Of a stretch of 64,000 nt of DNA, positions 11,729 through 23,934 are shown one piece after another. Each line of letters begins with the position of its first letter. Within the stretch, counting starts at the first letter, position 1. The stretch comes from Rhododendron vialii. Its lineage: Eukaryota > Streptophyta > Magnoliopsida > Ericales > Ericaceae. A model generated the notes under the pieces. That model saw only the letters and a program-made list of their open reading frames with translations, searched no databases and was not told the DNA's origin. The stretch lies in NCBI RefSeq assembly GCF_030253575.1, contig NC_080560.1, forward strand, positions 40,347,001-40,411,000, written 5' to 3'. The position numbers were made by a program, and so were the translations under genes.

Positions 11729-11957
11729 CCTGTTTGGATGACATTTTGAAAAAAAAAATCCCAACTCAAAAAAAAACTCATTACTCATAGTTCAAATTAT
11801 TACTATCATTTCTCTCTCCTCTCTTCGATTATTATTCTCATTTCTTTATCTATCTACCTCCACTCATTATCCTTGTCTTCAATTATTACCCTAGTTTTTC
11901 TCTCAACTTATTACTCAAAAATCAAACTCAAAAATTTTCAAAACACAATCCAAACAA
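11729..11957. mobile_element. Foldback MITE with CTGTTTGGAT termini
   Basis: The left end reads CCTGTTTGGATGACATTTTG. The right end in reverse complement reads CTTGTTTGGATTGTGTTTTG, and both continue into AAAA/CAACTCAAA-type sequence. The interior is AT-rich with repeated ATTATTAC motifs. I could not confirm a target-site duplication. Confidence 0.55.
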
Positions 11958-12664
11958 GACAAGTTGTTTAAGAGGTTTTTGGCAAGTGCTTTCAAGGTCG
12001 CCCCTCGCACCCGCCCGTGCATTAACTTTAAAGAATCAAACAGTTCATTTTACAAATTAAAATTCAATTTTTGATAGGGCAGTGATAATGCCAAAACTTC
12101 AATAAATAAAAGTCTTGTACATTACACATTGTACAAGCTATTTGTGCACTAAAATTTTGATATCAACAAAAACAGTTTTGACATTATCATTTTCTTTTTT
12201 GATATACCAATCAACGTCGGTCAAGCTTATCTTTTGTGTCGATGTATTTTTCTGTGAGCTCTACAAAAAATCCAGGGACATCATGCATGTTGTCCCCATC
12301 AGCACGGACGGTCCGGATTAACCCATTAACAAAGGTGGAGAAAATGGGTTTTTTTTTTTCTCACTAAAGGTGGAAATAGTTTAAAACCTTGGGCATCTTG
12401 TATCTCCTTCTCCTCCTCTTTGTTTTTTATCAGTTTGTAATCTCCTCCTCCGAATCTCGAGCATTGGCTAAGACCTATCGGTACGAACCACCGTAGTTGA
12501 TCAACACCTGGTAACACTTCCTTTCATCCTCGGTTGCTTTGAGCTTCTACAATTGGTAACGCTTCTATACTTTTGCCCCCATTTCTACATCGTCTGAATC
12601 TGTTTATAACCAAAAAATAGAAAAAAAAAACCCCAACACCCAATAAAATCACCAGTGGCAGTGA
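11958..12664. other. Upstream region of the PPR gene
   Basis: This holds the likely promoter and 5' UTR of the PPR gene at 12665. There are no other coding signals and no distinctive element apart from a T run near 12350. Confidence 0.45.
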
Positions 12665-14503
12665 ATGGCCAGACCTCCACCCTCTTTCAAAACCCTTATC
12701 CACCGCCAAAACCCACCTCGCACAATCCAAAACCCCAATCCCCAAATCCGAACCCTCGGCGGCGGCGGCGGCGAAGAATTCGTTCAGACCCATCACCAGA
12801 ACAAGCTCGAGGGCTTGACCCAGATCGCAAAAGAGGTTTCTAAGGTAATCCGAACCCGACCCAGGTGGGAACAGACCCTAATCTCCGATTACCCTAGCGT
12901 CAATTTCCTTGACCCACAGTTTTTTCATGAGATTTTGAAGCAGCAAAACAATGCCTTTCTCTCTCTTCGCTTCTTTTACTGGCTTAGTTCTACTAACCGT
13001 GGATTCATGCCGGATAAGTTTTTGTGTAGTGTGATTTTTGATAGTCTTGTGGAGGCCAAAGCTACCAATGCTGCCAAGTCTTTTTTGAGTTACGTAGATT
13101 TTACTCCTCAACCGGATTCTTTGGAGAGATACATTAGATGTCTGTGTGAAAGTTGTGATAACAGGTCGATTGAGGAAGCATTGAATGTGTTTGATCACTT
13201 GAAAGAGTTTGGTTTTTGCCCGGCATTAGTGACGTGGAATTCGGCTTTGTTTCGTTCCGTTCAAGCTGGGAAGATTGATGTTGTTTGGAAGTTGTATGGG
13301 GAGATGATGGATAATGGCATTGTGGGGGACGTGGATACAGTTGAGTATTTGATTCAAGCTTTTTGCATTGATAATAATGTTTCGAAAGGTTATGAGCTAC
13401 TGAGACAAGTTCTGGAAGATGGTTTTGTTCCTAGTAATGTTGCTTTTAATAAGTTGATATCTGGGTTTTGTAAGGATGGGAAGTATTCTAGCGTTTCCGC
13501 ACTCCTTCATACTATGATTGCAAAGAACTGTCGGCCTGATATTTATACATATCAGGAAATAATCAACAACCTTTGCAAGAGGGGTGTTTGGCGTGAAGGA
13601 TTTCGGATTTTCAATGATTTAAAAGATAGAGGGTATGCTCCGAATAGGGTCATGTATACAACTATGATACACTGTCTTTGTGAGATGAAAAGGATTGGGG
13701 ATGCGCGGAAGTTGTGGTTTGAGATGGTTCGGAAAGGAATTCTTCCAAATGAATACACGTATAATGCGCTCATTTATGGGTTGTGTAAAGTTGGTTATAT
13801 TGAAGATGCAAAGGAGTTGTACAAGGAAATGTGTTGTAGAGGTTACAAAGAGACCACAGTCAGTTACAGCACTATGATCAGTGGGCTTTGCTTGCATGGA
13901 AGAACAGAGGAAGCTTGTGAGTTGTTTCAAGAAATGGACGAAAAGGGAATTGCTCGTGACATAATCACATACAATTCGATGATTCAAGGTTTATGCAAAG
14001 AATTGAAGATACGTGAAAGTATGAACCTGTTGGACGAACTTCTGGAGCAGGGTTTGCGGCCTTCAGCTTCCACTTATACTTCCCTCATAGAAAAGCTTTG
14101 TGAATTGGAAGATTTGGACAAAGCAAAAATCTTGTGGAGAGATATGCAAAATAGGGGCATAGAACCAGCAGTTTGTACTTATGATTTCATCATAACTGGG
14201 TTGAGCAATAAAGGGTATGTTGCCGAAGGTATGGAATGGTTGAATGCAATGCTGACAAGTGGGCTCAGACCACAAAAGCAGACCTTTGAGAGACTAATTC
14301 AATGTCTCTCGCAAGGAGATAAGCTGGATGAGGTTTTACTCGTTTTGGATTATATGTTTAATGTGGGTTATGTACTGAGCAAAAGTATTTGTCAAGACGT
14401 GGTTGATAGACTATGTGATAAGAATTCTCTTCAGACTCTTCACATTGAGACGTGTCTGGGGTTTATCATGCAGAAAGAAATTACTGCACCACAGGTCTTC
14501 TAG
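12665..14503 (+). CDS. P-class pentatricopeptide repeat (PPR) protein
   Basis: This is an intronless 612-residue protein. The first ~45 residues are rich in Pro, Arg and Asn with few acidic residues, which fits an organelle transit peptide. From about residue 150 to 570 there are roughly eleven 35-residue PPR units, recognisable by ITYNSMIQGLCKE, YTYNALIYGLCKVG, VSYSTMISGLCLHG and STYTSLIEKLCE. No E or DYW extension follows, so it is a pure P-type protein. Such proteins bind organellar RNA base by base for stabilisation, splicing or translation. It resembles At5g18950-type PPR proteins, but that assignment is from memory and tentative. ATG 12665 is the first in-frame start after an AT-rich leader, and the stop is TAG 14501-14503. 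A damaged copy of its last ~95 codons lies downstream. Confidence 0.9.
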   Translation: MARPPPSFKTLIHRQNPPRTIQNPNPQIRTLGGGGGEEFVQTHHQNKLEGLTQIAKEVSKVIRTRPRWEQTLISDYPSVNFLDPQFFHEILKQQNNAFLSLRFFYWLSSTNRGFMPDKFLCSVIFDSLVEAKATNAAKSFLSYVDFTPQPDSLERYIRCLCESCDNRSIEEALNVFDHLKEFGFCPALVTWNSALFRSVQAGKIDVVWKLYGEMMDNGIVGDVDTVEYLIQAFCIDNNVSKGYELLRQVLEDGFVPSNVAFNKLISGFCKDGKYSSVSALLHTMIAKNCRPDIYTYQEIINNLCKRGVWREGFRIFNDLKDRGYAPNRVMYTTMIHCLCEMKRIGDARKLWFEMVRKGILPNEYTYNALIYGLCKVGYIEDAKELYKEMCCRGYKETTVSYSTMISGLCLHGRTEEACELFQEMDEKGIARDIITYNSMIQGLCKELKIRESMNLLDELLEQGLRPSASTYTSLIEKLCELEDLDKAKILWRDMQNRGIEPAVCTYDFIITGLSNKGYVAEGMEWLNAMLTSGLRPQKQTFERLIQCLSQGDKLDEVLLVLDYMFNVGYVLSKSICQDVVDRLCDKNSLQTLHIETCLGFIMQKEITAPQVF

Positions 14504-15657
14504 CACTTCTTTGTTTATCTTACTTGGTCATTATCTATTTAGATGAGACTATGTTGTTGTATTTTATGAAACCTATCTTTGACAATGGTTTAAGTTAGTT
14601 GCATTCTTTCGTTACACCATAGGAAATCTCATGAATACAACGAATACTTCTAATTCATACTGTCAGGTCTCCATGTACATCATGTGAATTTATCTCATAG
14701 TTCTGGGGAAATATCTCTGCTCAGTTAGTATAAGTCTGACATCTGTGACCATGCTTCTGTTGATTGAAGTGAATCTGTTATACAGTGCAGGCTTCTATTA
14801 CCAATACCTTTCTTTGTTTATGATGAAAGAACATTGCAATTATTGTCGTACAGTTGTACTTCAAATTCACTTCCAGCAACCTTAATTAGAGAAATTAATG
14901 TCACTATAGCCTTGTGAAGCTTTGAGAGAATATTAGAAAAAAATTATGCTTGTGCTAATTTGTAGACCGTCACTATAAATCTGAAGTTAACCAAAAGTTT
15001 TGACACTTCAACTTAGCCCTCCATACGTGATTGAAACTCGGTGCAAATACTAGTTCAATATTTACTATGAAAGCGCCGAGCAAAAAAGAAGAAGAAAGGA
15101 CTATGAAAGTGGAAATAAGCAGGGAGCAGTGTAAGGCCAACGTCAATTTTACTACCGGGGTTGATGTTACCCTTTCTGTTTAAAACAATGAAATTCATTA
15201 GTTTTTGTTATAGACTTTGAATTCCATTAGTTCCAACTATTTGAAATTCTGTGGCATTGAGGACTGGACGCCGTTTGCATGAGCATGGCCATCAGACCGA
15301 ATTCAACCTGCCTCTGCAATTGAACTAAGCCTTTTGCATGTCATATGTTCAGGTTTCCACTGGTTCTCTGGTAGCAACTAGCAACTAGCAACCAAATGGT
15401 ATGAACGTTATTGTTGGTGTGATTAAAGTTTTTCACTTCTTCAATCCGACAATTCTAGAGACATGTCTAGTATGGACCTCTTTGGGGGCATTTGAATATC
15501 AACTCATTGTTGTGACCACCCTAATTTGTTTAGTTAATTGTGCACAATAAATATCTAATCTTGGTGCCTAATATTTTCCGTGGTGGTCAATTTTCTTGTA
15601 TTGGAAGCACCTTCAGTGCCTTGTGGGCGGTATTGGAATCAGAAGTCCTTCATGTGA
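14504..15657. other. 3' flank of the PPR gene, first unit of a tandem repeat
   Basis: This is the 3' UTR and downstream non-coding DNA. Together with the end of the gene (from about 14209) it is repeated in tandem at 15658-17035. No further gene is seen. Confidence 0.55.
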
Positions 15658-15949
15658 AGAAGGGTATGTTGCCGAAGGGATGTAATTGTAATGGTTGAGT
15701 GAAATGCTGAAAAGTAAGCTCAGACCTTGAAAACAAACTTTTGAGATACTAATTCGATGTCTCTCACGAGGAGATAAACTGGATGAGGTCTTACTCGTTT
15801 TGGATTATATGTTTCATGTAGGTTATGCACTTAGTCAATGTACTTTCCATTCTCTGGTTGACAAACTATGTGATAAGAATTCCCTTCACTTTGAGACGTG
15901 TCTAGGGGGTATCCTGTAGAAAGAAATTACCGCAGCAGAGGTCTTCTAG
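15658..15949 (+). pseudogene. Decayed tandem copy of the PPR 3' end
   Basis: Sequence from GGGTATGTTGCCGAAGG onward matches the last ~290 bp of the PPR gene (14212-14503), including GATGAGGT..TTACTCGTTTTGG and GTGATAAGAATTC. It starts abruptly inside a repeat unit and has an early TAA, frameshifts, and TAG where the parent has CAG before AAAGAAATTAC. It has no start or upstream repeats and is a by-product of the local tandem duplication. Confidence 0.85.
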
Positions 15950-17035
15950 GCCCTTCTTTGTTTGTCTTAATTTGTTATCATTTATTTAGACGAGACTATG
16001 CTCTGATAGTCTGATTGTTGTACATTTGTATGAAATAAATCTTTTAGAATTGTTTACTACTTTACTTAGTTGCATATGCGTTCTTTCATTGCATCTCAGG
16101 GAAATTTCATGAATACTTCTGATGCTTACTGTGAGGTCTCCATAAACTTAGCTCATAGTTCACGTAGGGAAATATCTCTGCTCAGTTAGTATAAGCCTGA
16201 CATCCATGACCATGCTGCTTGTGAATTAACAATAATTAGGTGAATCTGTGAGACAGTGCAGGTTTCTGTTACCAGTACCTTTGTTGGTTTATTAAGAAAG
16301 AATATTGGAATTACTGTTGTGCCCCACATGGCCTATATGGTCTTTTAGAGGTTTTAAGAAAAATTTGTGTCTGCGTTAATTCATATAGTCTTGTAGACTG
16401 TCAATATCAAGCTGAAGTTACATGATTAAAATTACTGGACCTTCAACTTAGACCTCCGAACGTGATTGAAACTAGATGCAAAGACTAGTTTCGAGATTGA
16501 CTATAAAAGTGGAAGTAAGGTGGCAGCAGTGTGTGACATGCCAACATCAAATTTACTACTTGGGTTGAAGTTTCCATATCTGAAATGATTGCAAATCCGT
16601 TAGTTTCAAGTAGTAGAAATCCTTTAGTGCTGAAGACTAGACAGCGTGTGTCTGGCCGCTAGAACAAATTCGACCTACCTCTGCAGTTGAACTGAGCTTT
16701 TCAAAAAATGCTATTTCGTTAGGTTTCTGTTCATTCTCTGGTTGCAACAATAATATGAACTGTTATTGTGGGTATAATTAGTAATTTCACTTATGCAACC
16801 AGAGACTCTAGAGAAATATCTAGAATGGACCTTTGGAGGGGCATTTGAATATCGACCGATTGTTGTAACCCTAATTTATTTAGTTAGATGTGCACGTATA
16901 ATATCTAATTTTGGTGCCTAACATTTTCTGTGGTGGTCAATTTTCTTGTATTGGAAGCCAATAAAAGAAATTGTTTCTTGTACTGGAAGTCTGGAAGCAA
17001 CTTCAGTGCCTTCTGGGAAGTATGGAAATCAGGCC

Positions 17036-18373
17036 TTTGAGTGAAGAAGGGGCAGTTGAACTGTAATCTGGTCGTGAAGATGCCATCAGTTTACCAGGAC
17101 ATCATCCCCTCTAGGGGTATCAGGGGATCTAACTTTCCTATCTGTCATGCTTCCTCAATGGGTAATTCTAATGCTCTTGCTTGACAAAACACATTCAACT
17201 TCCAAGGACCTTGTCTTTTGTCCCTCACATATTCTGGTTTTTTGAGCAACTCTGTGCTTCCATCTGAACAGATGGCACCAAATTGAGACAGGCTGTGTAA
17301 CCGATCTGAATAAAATCTCCACTCTCAATCCTTTTTTGAGGCTGATGAGATCCTTGTCTGTGTTTGTTGATGTTGCTGGGGCATGTGGATGTGAAAATGT
17401 GGCTGGGGTTCTGTTTCAGATCTGGACTCCGAGTGGTTCTAGCTGCTGCTTATTTGCAGCTGTCTTGCTTTTGTATAGCCATGGTATTTGATGGTTATGT
17501 GTAGCACTGGATGGTCCACATCTTTTGTAGGTTCTTGCCAGCTTCTATCCGTTGTTAACTTGTTAGATTGCTTTTGGTATTCCCCTGTAACTTCTACTGA
17601 TTTTTTCCAATCTTTTCAGGAACATCCAGGCATGTCCCACCGTCCTCTGATGAATACAACACTTGACACATATCCACACCCGACTTCCGCTCCAAGCGGA
17701 TGTAAGATAGGGTAAAGACAACTGTCCCAGTATCCATTTTTTTTATGCGTGGACAACTTGCTCTTCATAATACCATGGTGGTTATTGTAGGAATCTTTGG
17801 TAAGTCCATGCTATGATGCATTTCTTAGCTCTGGTTCATATCTTCATGTGTGTGGATGCTTTGGAGAATTTTTTCATAATTGTGGTATAAGTTTTACAGC
17901 AAGTTGTTGGATAACCTTGTGGATGGATTTGTTAATTCTAGAAAAGCCGAGTTTAAGAAACTTTATCGTTACAGAGGGCTACATGAAAGTCTTTTTTTAT
18001 GTTGACTGTGGTTCATCTTAGTCCATTATTTGTGGAAGCCTTAGAAAGGAGATAACTTCATTTGATTTTGAATGTCTTATTCTTAGAATGTAAGACTAAA
18101 AGATGATACTATGAACTTGCTATGAAGTTGAACATGATTACCATAGGCATTTTCTTCGTCTTTTCCTACAGTGTTTGGATTACAGAGGCCTTTAGGAAAA
18201 AGCCTTTGAATTGCAGAAAACATGAGCTCTGTTTTCATGGTGGTGGTACTAGGGAAGGCTAGACTTCACCCATAACAAATGTGGTATTGTGGTCTACTAA
18301 ATGGAGGGTAATTATAACTACAGATAGCTTGTGTGAAGGACAGAGACTTTCTGGCTCTATTTTCTGACTAGCT
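17036..18373. other. Intergenic, no gene seen
   Basis: The short frames here, such as 17488-17715, have no recognisable family and no splicing context. The sequence composition looks like transcribed flank or old intergenic DNA. Confidence 0.4.
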
Positions 18374-18381
18374 ATTCAATG

Positions 18382-19194
18382 CAGTGTTGTGGATCCCGTA
18401 CCGTACCGGCCGGTACGTTCCGGATTTGTGAGATTCCGGCAAGTTGACCATCTGATACCGTTCCGGTGCCAATACCAGCAATTACCGGTCTGTACCGGAA
18501 AATTCGGCAAATCTCGGCCGAGATGTCGTTACCGGGAATTTCGGCCGGTATTTTGCAAGGCTGGGCCGTTTGTAATTTCATCCGATTCGAGCGAGTTCCA
18601 GCCTTACTGGCGAGTCCCGGCATTACATACCAAAGAGAAAATAGGAGAAATAAAAGAAAAACAGAAAGAAGGGGAAGAAGACATGAAGTTATGGAGAACA
18701 GAGGGAAGAGGAAAAGTATTTCTGGAATCGATTTATGTTCAGATCTAATCTTTTAGAGACATTCCGATGAACTTCTCTGTCTTCTTCACGCCTCTTCACC
18801 CTTCAGTCGGTTCCTGCCAAAGTTTTTGGTTTTGTGGTGCAGTGACGGAGTGGGTAAAGTAATACTAACAGCTGTATAGCAGGAGCAGGAGGTGTGCAAC
18901 TGCACATCAACGTAAAATTCAATGCTAGAGTGTTTTTCTTTTCTTTTCTTTTTTTGGATTTGTAAGGAAAATAATGAATTTAAGTTAATTATGTGGATTT
19001 TGTTGTCTTAATACATGTATTTTATGATGAATTGCATGGTATGAAATTTTTTTTTGAATTATAATTATGTATAATTATTGTATATGTTATAGTTGCGGTA
19101 AATCCGAAATGGTACCCGGTACCTGACGGGTACCGGTACGTATCATACCAGTAAGAAAACCGGTATCCTGTCCGAAACGGTATTCAGAACTTTG
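18382..19194. mobile_element. 813-bp non-autonomous hAT element rich in ACCGGTA motifs
   Basis: An 8-bp target duplication ATTCAATG occurs at 18374-18381 and 19195-19202. The ends are imperfect inverted repeats, CAGTGTTGTGGATCCCGT on the left and CAAAGTTCTGAATACCGT in reverse complement on the right. Both subterminal regions are packed with GGTACC/CCGGTA repeats (18398-18560 and 19096-19170), plausibly transposase binding sites. The interior is AT-rich without a transposase. Confidence 0.8.
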
Positions 19195-19202
19195 ATTCAA
19201 TG

Positions 19203-20635
19203 TTTGGAATCTGGGAAAATGAAAGAGAAAGGGATGATAAATAAATACTATTCCCTGATTTCTTATTTGGACCCTTTTTTTTTTTGATCGGTTTGTTTGG
19301 TTCCTAATTTGAAAGTTAAAGCAGAATTAAAAAGGAAAGCATTCACACTTACTTGTCTTTCTCACTTTTTATTTTCCTTGGGTTTTTTTTTTTTTTACAA
19401 TGGTCCCCAATGTATTGGCGAAACGTCAATCTGGTCCCTAATGTACAAATCGCGTCTATTGCATCTCCAACGTTTACAATGTGTATTTTAATGGTCTCTG
19501 AGTCTAACTTTGTCCGTGCTCACCGTCAAACGTAGGGGTTTAGAAACATCATCCCACACAACTTTATCTTCAACTTCAAAACCGTAAAGTTAGGTTATTA
19601 CTTGGTACTTTCTTTCCTCTTGTTTACAATCAATCAATACTTTTATTTCTTTTCATTTGTAGAACCGAAACAAAGATGAGTAGTAACATTTTAACGAGCA
19701 TGTACACCAAGGATAGCAATTTTACCTACTCAAAAATGTACTTTTATATTTTACCCATTCACTTTCTCCTTTCAGCCTACACCAGACTCTTTATCATCCT
19801 CTCTCTATCCCTCATATATTCATAAAATATACACTGATGAGAGGAGAGAAACTCAAAACCCAGATCCAAGCCAACCTCCTCGAGCTCTCCGCCCTTTTCC
19901 AAGCCGACCTTTGCACAAATCCAAGCCGACTTCCGCTTGTTGAATACCTCCGTTGAGATCGATTCCGATTTCGCCGGACATCCCACGCCTTTCTTCATTC
20001 CAGTTTGAAGTCTTTCTTCATTTTCCAGTTTGAAATTCTTTATTCGTTATCCATTAAATTAATTGTTTAATGAATACATGGTGAACAATGCATCAGTATT
20101 CCTACCGAGCCATTTCAACAAATCTATTTTTCCTTCACTTTTACCTCATTTGTTACACCTTGTTTTTTTGTTGTTTTTCTCTGTAAAACAACTACAAAAG
20201 GAGTTTTAGCTCACCTGGGGTACATGCTCTTACAGGTCAGAGGGAATTGAAATTGGCAGTGATGAGGGTTATTAGTGAACATACACATGAAAAGTAATAG
20301 GAAATTGATATTCACGCTCCACTTTTTACTGATGGTGCTCCACTTTGTTTATGAAGTTACTAGTAATTTCACATTAAAATTGGAGTGCTATCAGTAAAAA
20401 GTAGAGTGTTAAAATCAGTTTCCAAAGTAATATCACGGGTACAAAAAATATTACGAGTACAAGTAGATGTGCACATAATTTTAAATATCCAACAAAAACT
20501 ATTAAGGGTATAAATAATGTGCACAGATCCAGACATAAGATGAGTTCCTAATTGTTCGATTATCTTATCAGATTCATGTGCATCGGACAGTCTCGGTTAT
20601 TTATGTGCATATCCATTCATGTCCGTAGCATTGTC
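19203..20635. other. Intergenic with old repeat fragments
   Basis: The segment at about 19397-19530 (ATGGTCCCCAATGTATTGG) looks like a degraded repeat. No gene is supported. The minus-strand frame at 19777-19998 has no recognisable family. Confidence 0.35.
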
Positions 20636-20778
20636 CATACCCAACGGATTGCCAAAAGTAAGGGGCGTTTTCACAAATTCATAAACTCTCCGGAGACGTT
20701 TCTTTATTTATTATAAGTACAAGGATGTTCCTGCAATTTTCTCTAGATAAATACCCCCGTACACCTACAACTCCCTCG
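20636..20778 (+). repeat. 143-bp direct repeat, left copy (duplicated LFG upstream DNA)
   Basis: This is nearly identical (two mismatches by eye) to 25835-25977. It begins at ACGGATTGCCAAAAGTAAGG and ends at ACACCTACAACTC. The right copy sits just upstream of the LFG start, so this one is a displaced copy of promoter-proximal DNA. Confidence 0.9.
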
Positions 20779-21330
20779 ACGGAAAATGCTAGACACACAA
20801 CGTACGGACACACAACCATTTGCACAACGTGCTGATGTCATCAAAACGGCGTCGTTTTGATTTGAAAAAAAAAAAAAACCCCAGCTCCTGAAACGAACGC
20901 CCTTTTCCTTCAATCCCCACATTCACGATGAGAAGAGAATCGACAAACGGTTGCTCCCACCACCACCATCACCGGCAACGACACTTCCACCTCCACCGGT
21001 GACCACGCTTTGCTCCTCCACCACCGGTACCCAACCCCAAGTCTTCTGTTCTCAAATCCCCTCTCCCTATCTCGGGCTGATTCTCCTGGTCACTGCAGAC
21101 GAGGGCAGCGCTACCCACCGCTGGCGACCACCACCACAATCTGCTTTTGGGCAGTCCGACGTTACCACACCACGAAGGTCTCTCTCTCTCTCTCTCTCTC
21201 CTTGAACTAATTGCTGAGTTGCTGGGAAAAAACCTAAATTGAGTTTATTGAAAGAAAAAAAAAACATTTCGGTGGGTGTTCAAAGTCAATCCCTGAAATT
21301 CTATTTGACTCCCAATGTAACTTTATGCAG

Positions 21331-21428
21331 GAGAAGTTGCCACCCACAGATTCAAGGCTCAGACCCGATCAGAGGTGCTTGGCATGGCAAATTCAGAGAA
21401 GTTGTGCCTCGAGCAACGGCAGCGGCAG
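21331..21428 (+). pseudogene. Captured exon of an ORP (oxysterol-binding-protein-related) gene
   Basis: The 98-bp block reads EKLPPTDSRLRPDQR in one frame, then ANSEKLCLEQRQRQ in the next frame. Both are characteristic of the C-terminal part of plant ORP lipid-transfer proteins. An AG acceptor (TTTATGCAG) precedes it and a GTAAAT donor follows, so it looks like a genomic exon with its splice sites. The frame change between the two motifs implies a small deletion where the family normally has a few more residues, so it cannot code for an ORP. No other ORP exon is seen nearby. Confidence 0.65.
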
Positions 21429-21879
21429 GTAAATAATTGTATATGTTTTGGCATCTTGTTACACTAATACTTGGTTTGCTGATCAAAATTCTAGAAGGAA
21501 ATATCCTAGCTTTGCTGATCAAAATTCAAGTAGGTATGAATTCCAAGTTCTTAGTGTGAAATTCATATTCCTTGCTGCTCTAATAGATTGATTTCAAGTT
21601 TAATTGGAATTAGTTGGGTTTTTGTTAGGGAATTGAAGAACTCATGAAAGCCCTACTGAATGTTTGGATTTTGTGTAGTTTAAGTGGTTTAGAACAGAAA
21701 TTACTTGGTTTAGAATTCTGCAGAATTGGAAAATTCTTGTTTGTCTGATTTTGGGAAATTTTATTGAGATAGTTCGAAAGTTCTTAAATTTCTGAGAATT
21801 TTACTTAGAGTTCCTCTATGAGTCTTCTATCTACAGTAAAACTTTCAGGATCAAGTTCAAAGTATTGAGTTCTATAGAA

Positions 21880-22310
21880 ATTCTTAACCTAGCATCACTC
21901 ATTTTCGGAACTGTGCAGTCTGCGCCGACACATGTTGGGGAAACGGCCATAATTTTTAGCTCGAGCGATGAAATTACGAACCGTTTTCTGATTTTGAAAC
22001 TAGATTCATAGACCTTAAAAAGTATGTGGAGTTCGTACCTTAGTTATTTCTGTGCAAAGTCAGATTTTAAGTTGAAGTTGATGAAATTGCAGATTCTGAA
22101 ATTATTTCTTGAGATTGGTTGTCTAACTTCATATCTTTCACTCTAGGACCTTATGTTCATTAAAGATAGGCTTATTAGCATCTTATAATCATGTTTTTGT
22201 TGCTTATGAGGTAATTGTTACTTGATATGGCCTTGGTGGGAGTTCCACCGGCGTTTTGTTATGGCTTAACCTCTAGGGACGGGCTAGGGTCGTTACACTA
22301 GCCGTCCACA
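21880..22310 (+). repeat. Possible fragment of a gypsy-type LTR
   Basis: The segment with GGGGAAACGGCCATAATTTT, a GAAATTACGAACCG stretch, and later GGGACGGGCTAGGGTCGTTACA resembles 3' parts of plant chromovirus LTRs. No second LTR, primer site or coding domain is visible. Confidence 0.3.
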
Positions 22311-23934
22311 CATGGTCCAACAACGAACATGACTAACGAGATTGCCATGGCTCAACAACACACTGAGTTGGACTGACTGAACAACAGCAGAGAATGAGCA
22401 GCAGCAGCTGCTTTGACTATAGGATACCTTCCTGCCTTCTCAAATGGATGGACGGACTGATCATTGCTTCCAGGACCCAGCATTCCATAGTTCCATATGA
22501 TAATTCACGAAGCTTGGGGATTCTTGTAGGATACACACTGGATACATCACCAAAACAGTCCACCAATCTGAATATGAACACAATCCAACATAAACACTTA
22601 TAACCTTGTTCAAAATTGGGACTTAGTTAATGGCTTGACCATCTTTAGATGAATCTGTCGACCATCTTTTATTTTCGATGGCTTGCTACTCTGTCTCCAA
22701 TTTAAGTTGGTCGCATAATGCTTAACTTTGTAATGTTATTCTTCTCATTACTGTAGATGTTCGTTGGTGGAGTTCGAGCGGAGTAAAAATATGGCGCGGC
22801 CAATGGAGAAAGCCATTTGTTAAATCTAGAGGATGGGAAAAGAAATCATCTGATTATGCAACTAAAAAGGATAGCTTAGCTGCTGCGAAAGTTAGCTATG
22901 GGACCAATAGCTTTGCAAAGACTAGTGGAAACTCGAAAAGGCAGTGAAAGAGATTGGAGCTATTCAAGTGAATCAAAGGCCAAGGAAAACGATTAATTTG
23001 TTGTAGTTTGGAATATCAATATGTACCAAGTTTTGTACGCAAATGATGAAGTTATACGCAAGTGTGCTGGAAACTCAATGGCAAGGATGCGGAGGACTAC
23101 AAAGTTATACGCAAATGATGACTGCACCGGATAATTTAGAAGAGTAGTTCACTTGCTTGTATTGGTTTATATCGTGTCCTATGTCCTGTATCCCCTTTTG
23201 TGTCCCGTGTCCCCTTTTGTGTCCTTGTAATGACCTTTCATGAGGTAGATAGTGTGGAGATTTTTGTTTCTTGTTGACTTTTTTAATGAAACGCATTCTA
23301 CTTTTGTTCATAAAATTGTGCCACTTTAGTTGTTGTTCACAATGGGTTATCCTGTTTAATGTTGAGATCATGATATTATTGAACATGAGATTTTATTCAA
23401 CATTATCATTCCACTGTATTTGGTTCTTGAAAAATTTCGGCAAGGTCTTCCCTGTTGTTTGGTCCTAACCCGACGTCTCGCGTCTCAATCAATACAGCAA
23501 TAACAACAATAGAAACAACATGAGATTAAGCACTAGCCCACCCCAGACATTTCTTATTCTAAATCACCATTCACAAGCCACATTCATTGCCAAATTATTC
23601 ATTCCCAACAAAAACCGTAAAACAATATAGTCACACAAATAGGCTACAATCGAAGTAAGATTTTGCAAAACTAAAACTTGATATTCCAACAAAATACGTG
23701 TTTACATATTTCAAATTACAACAATTTATCATTTTCTTGGCCTTTGATTCACTTGAATAGCTTCAATCTCTTTCAACGGCATGTGGCATCTTGAAGTGGT
23801 TGAACTGCCAAGTTTCTTTGTTGGCTGTAAGCACTAGCTGTTCTTTCTCCTCGAGCTCTTTCAATGTCCAAGTTTCCTATCGTCTTTTTCTTGTCATTGT
23901 AGAAACTTCAACGGCATGTGTCGTGTTTTTTTAC

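Larger units (their letters stand above)
14209..17035 (+). repeat. Tandem duplication of ~1.4 kb (PPR 3' end plus flank)
   Basis: Unit 1 (about 14209-15657) and unit 2 (about 15658-17035) are collinear. Shared landmarks are the PPR C-terminal coding, AATATCTCTGCTCAGTTAGT (about 14709 and 16170) and TGGTGGTCAATTTTCTTGTA (about 15582 and 16932). The junction has AAGGG in common. Divergence is substantial, so the event is not recent. Confidence 0.8.
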
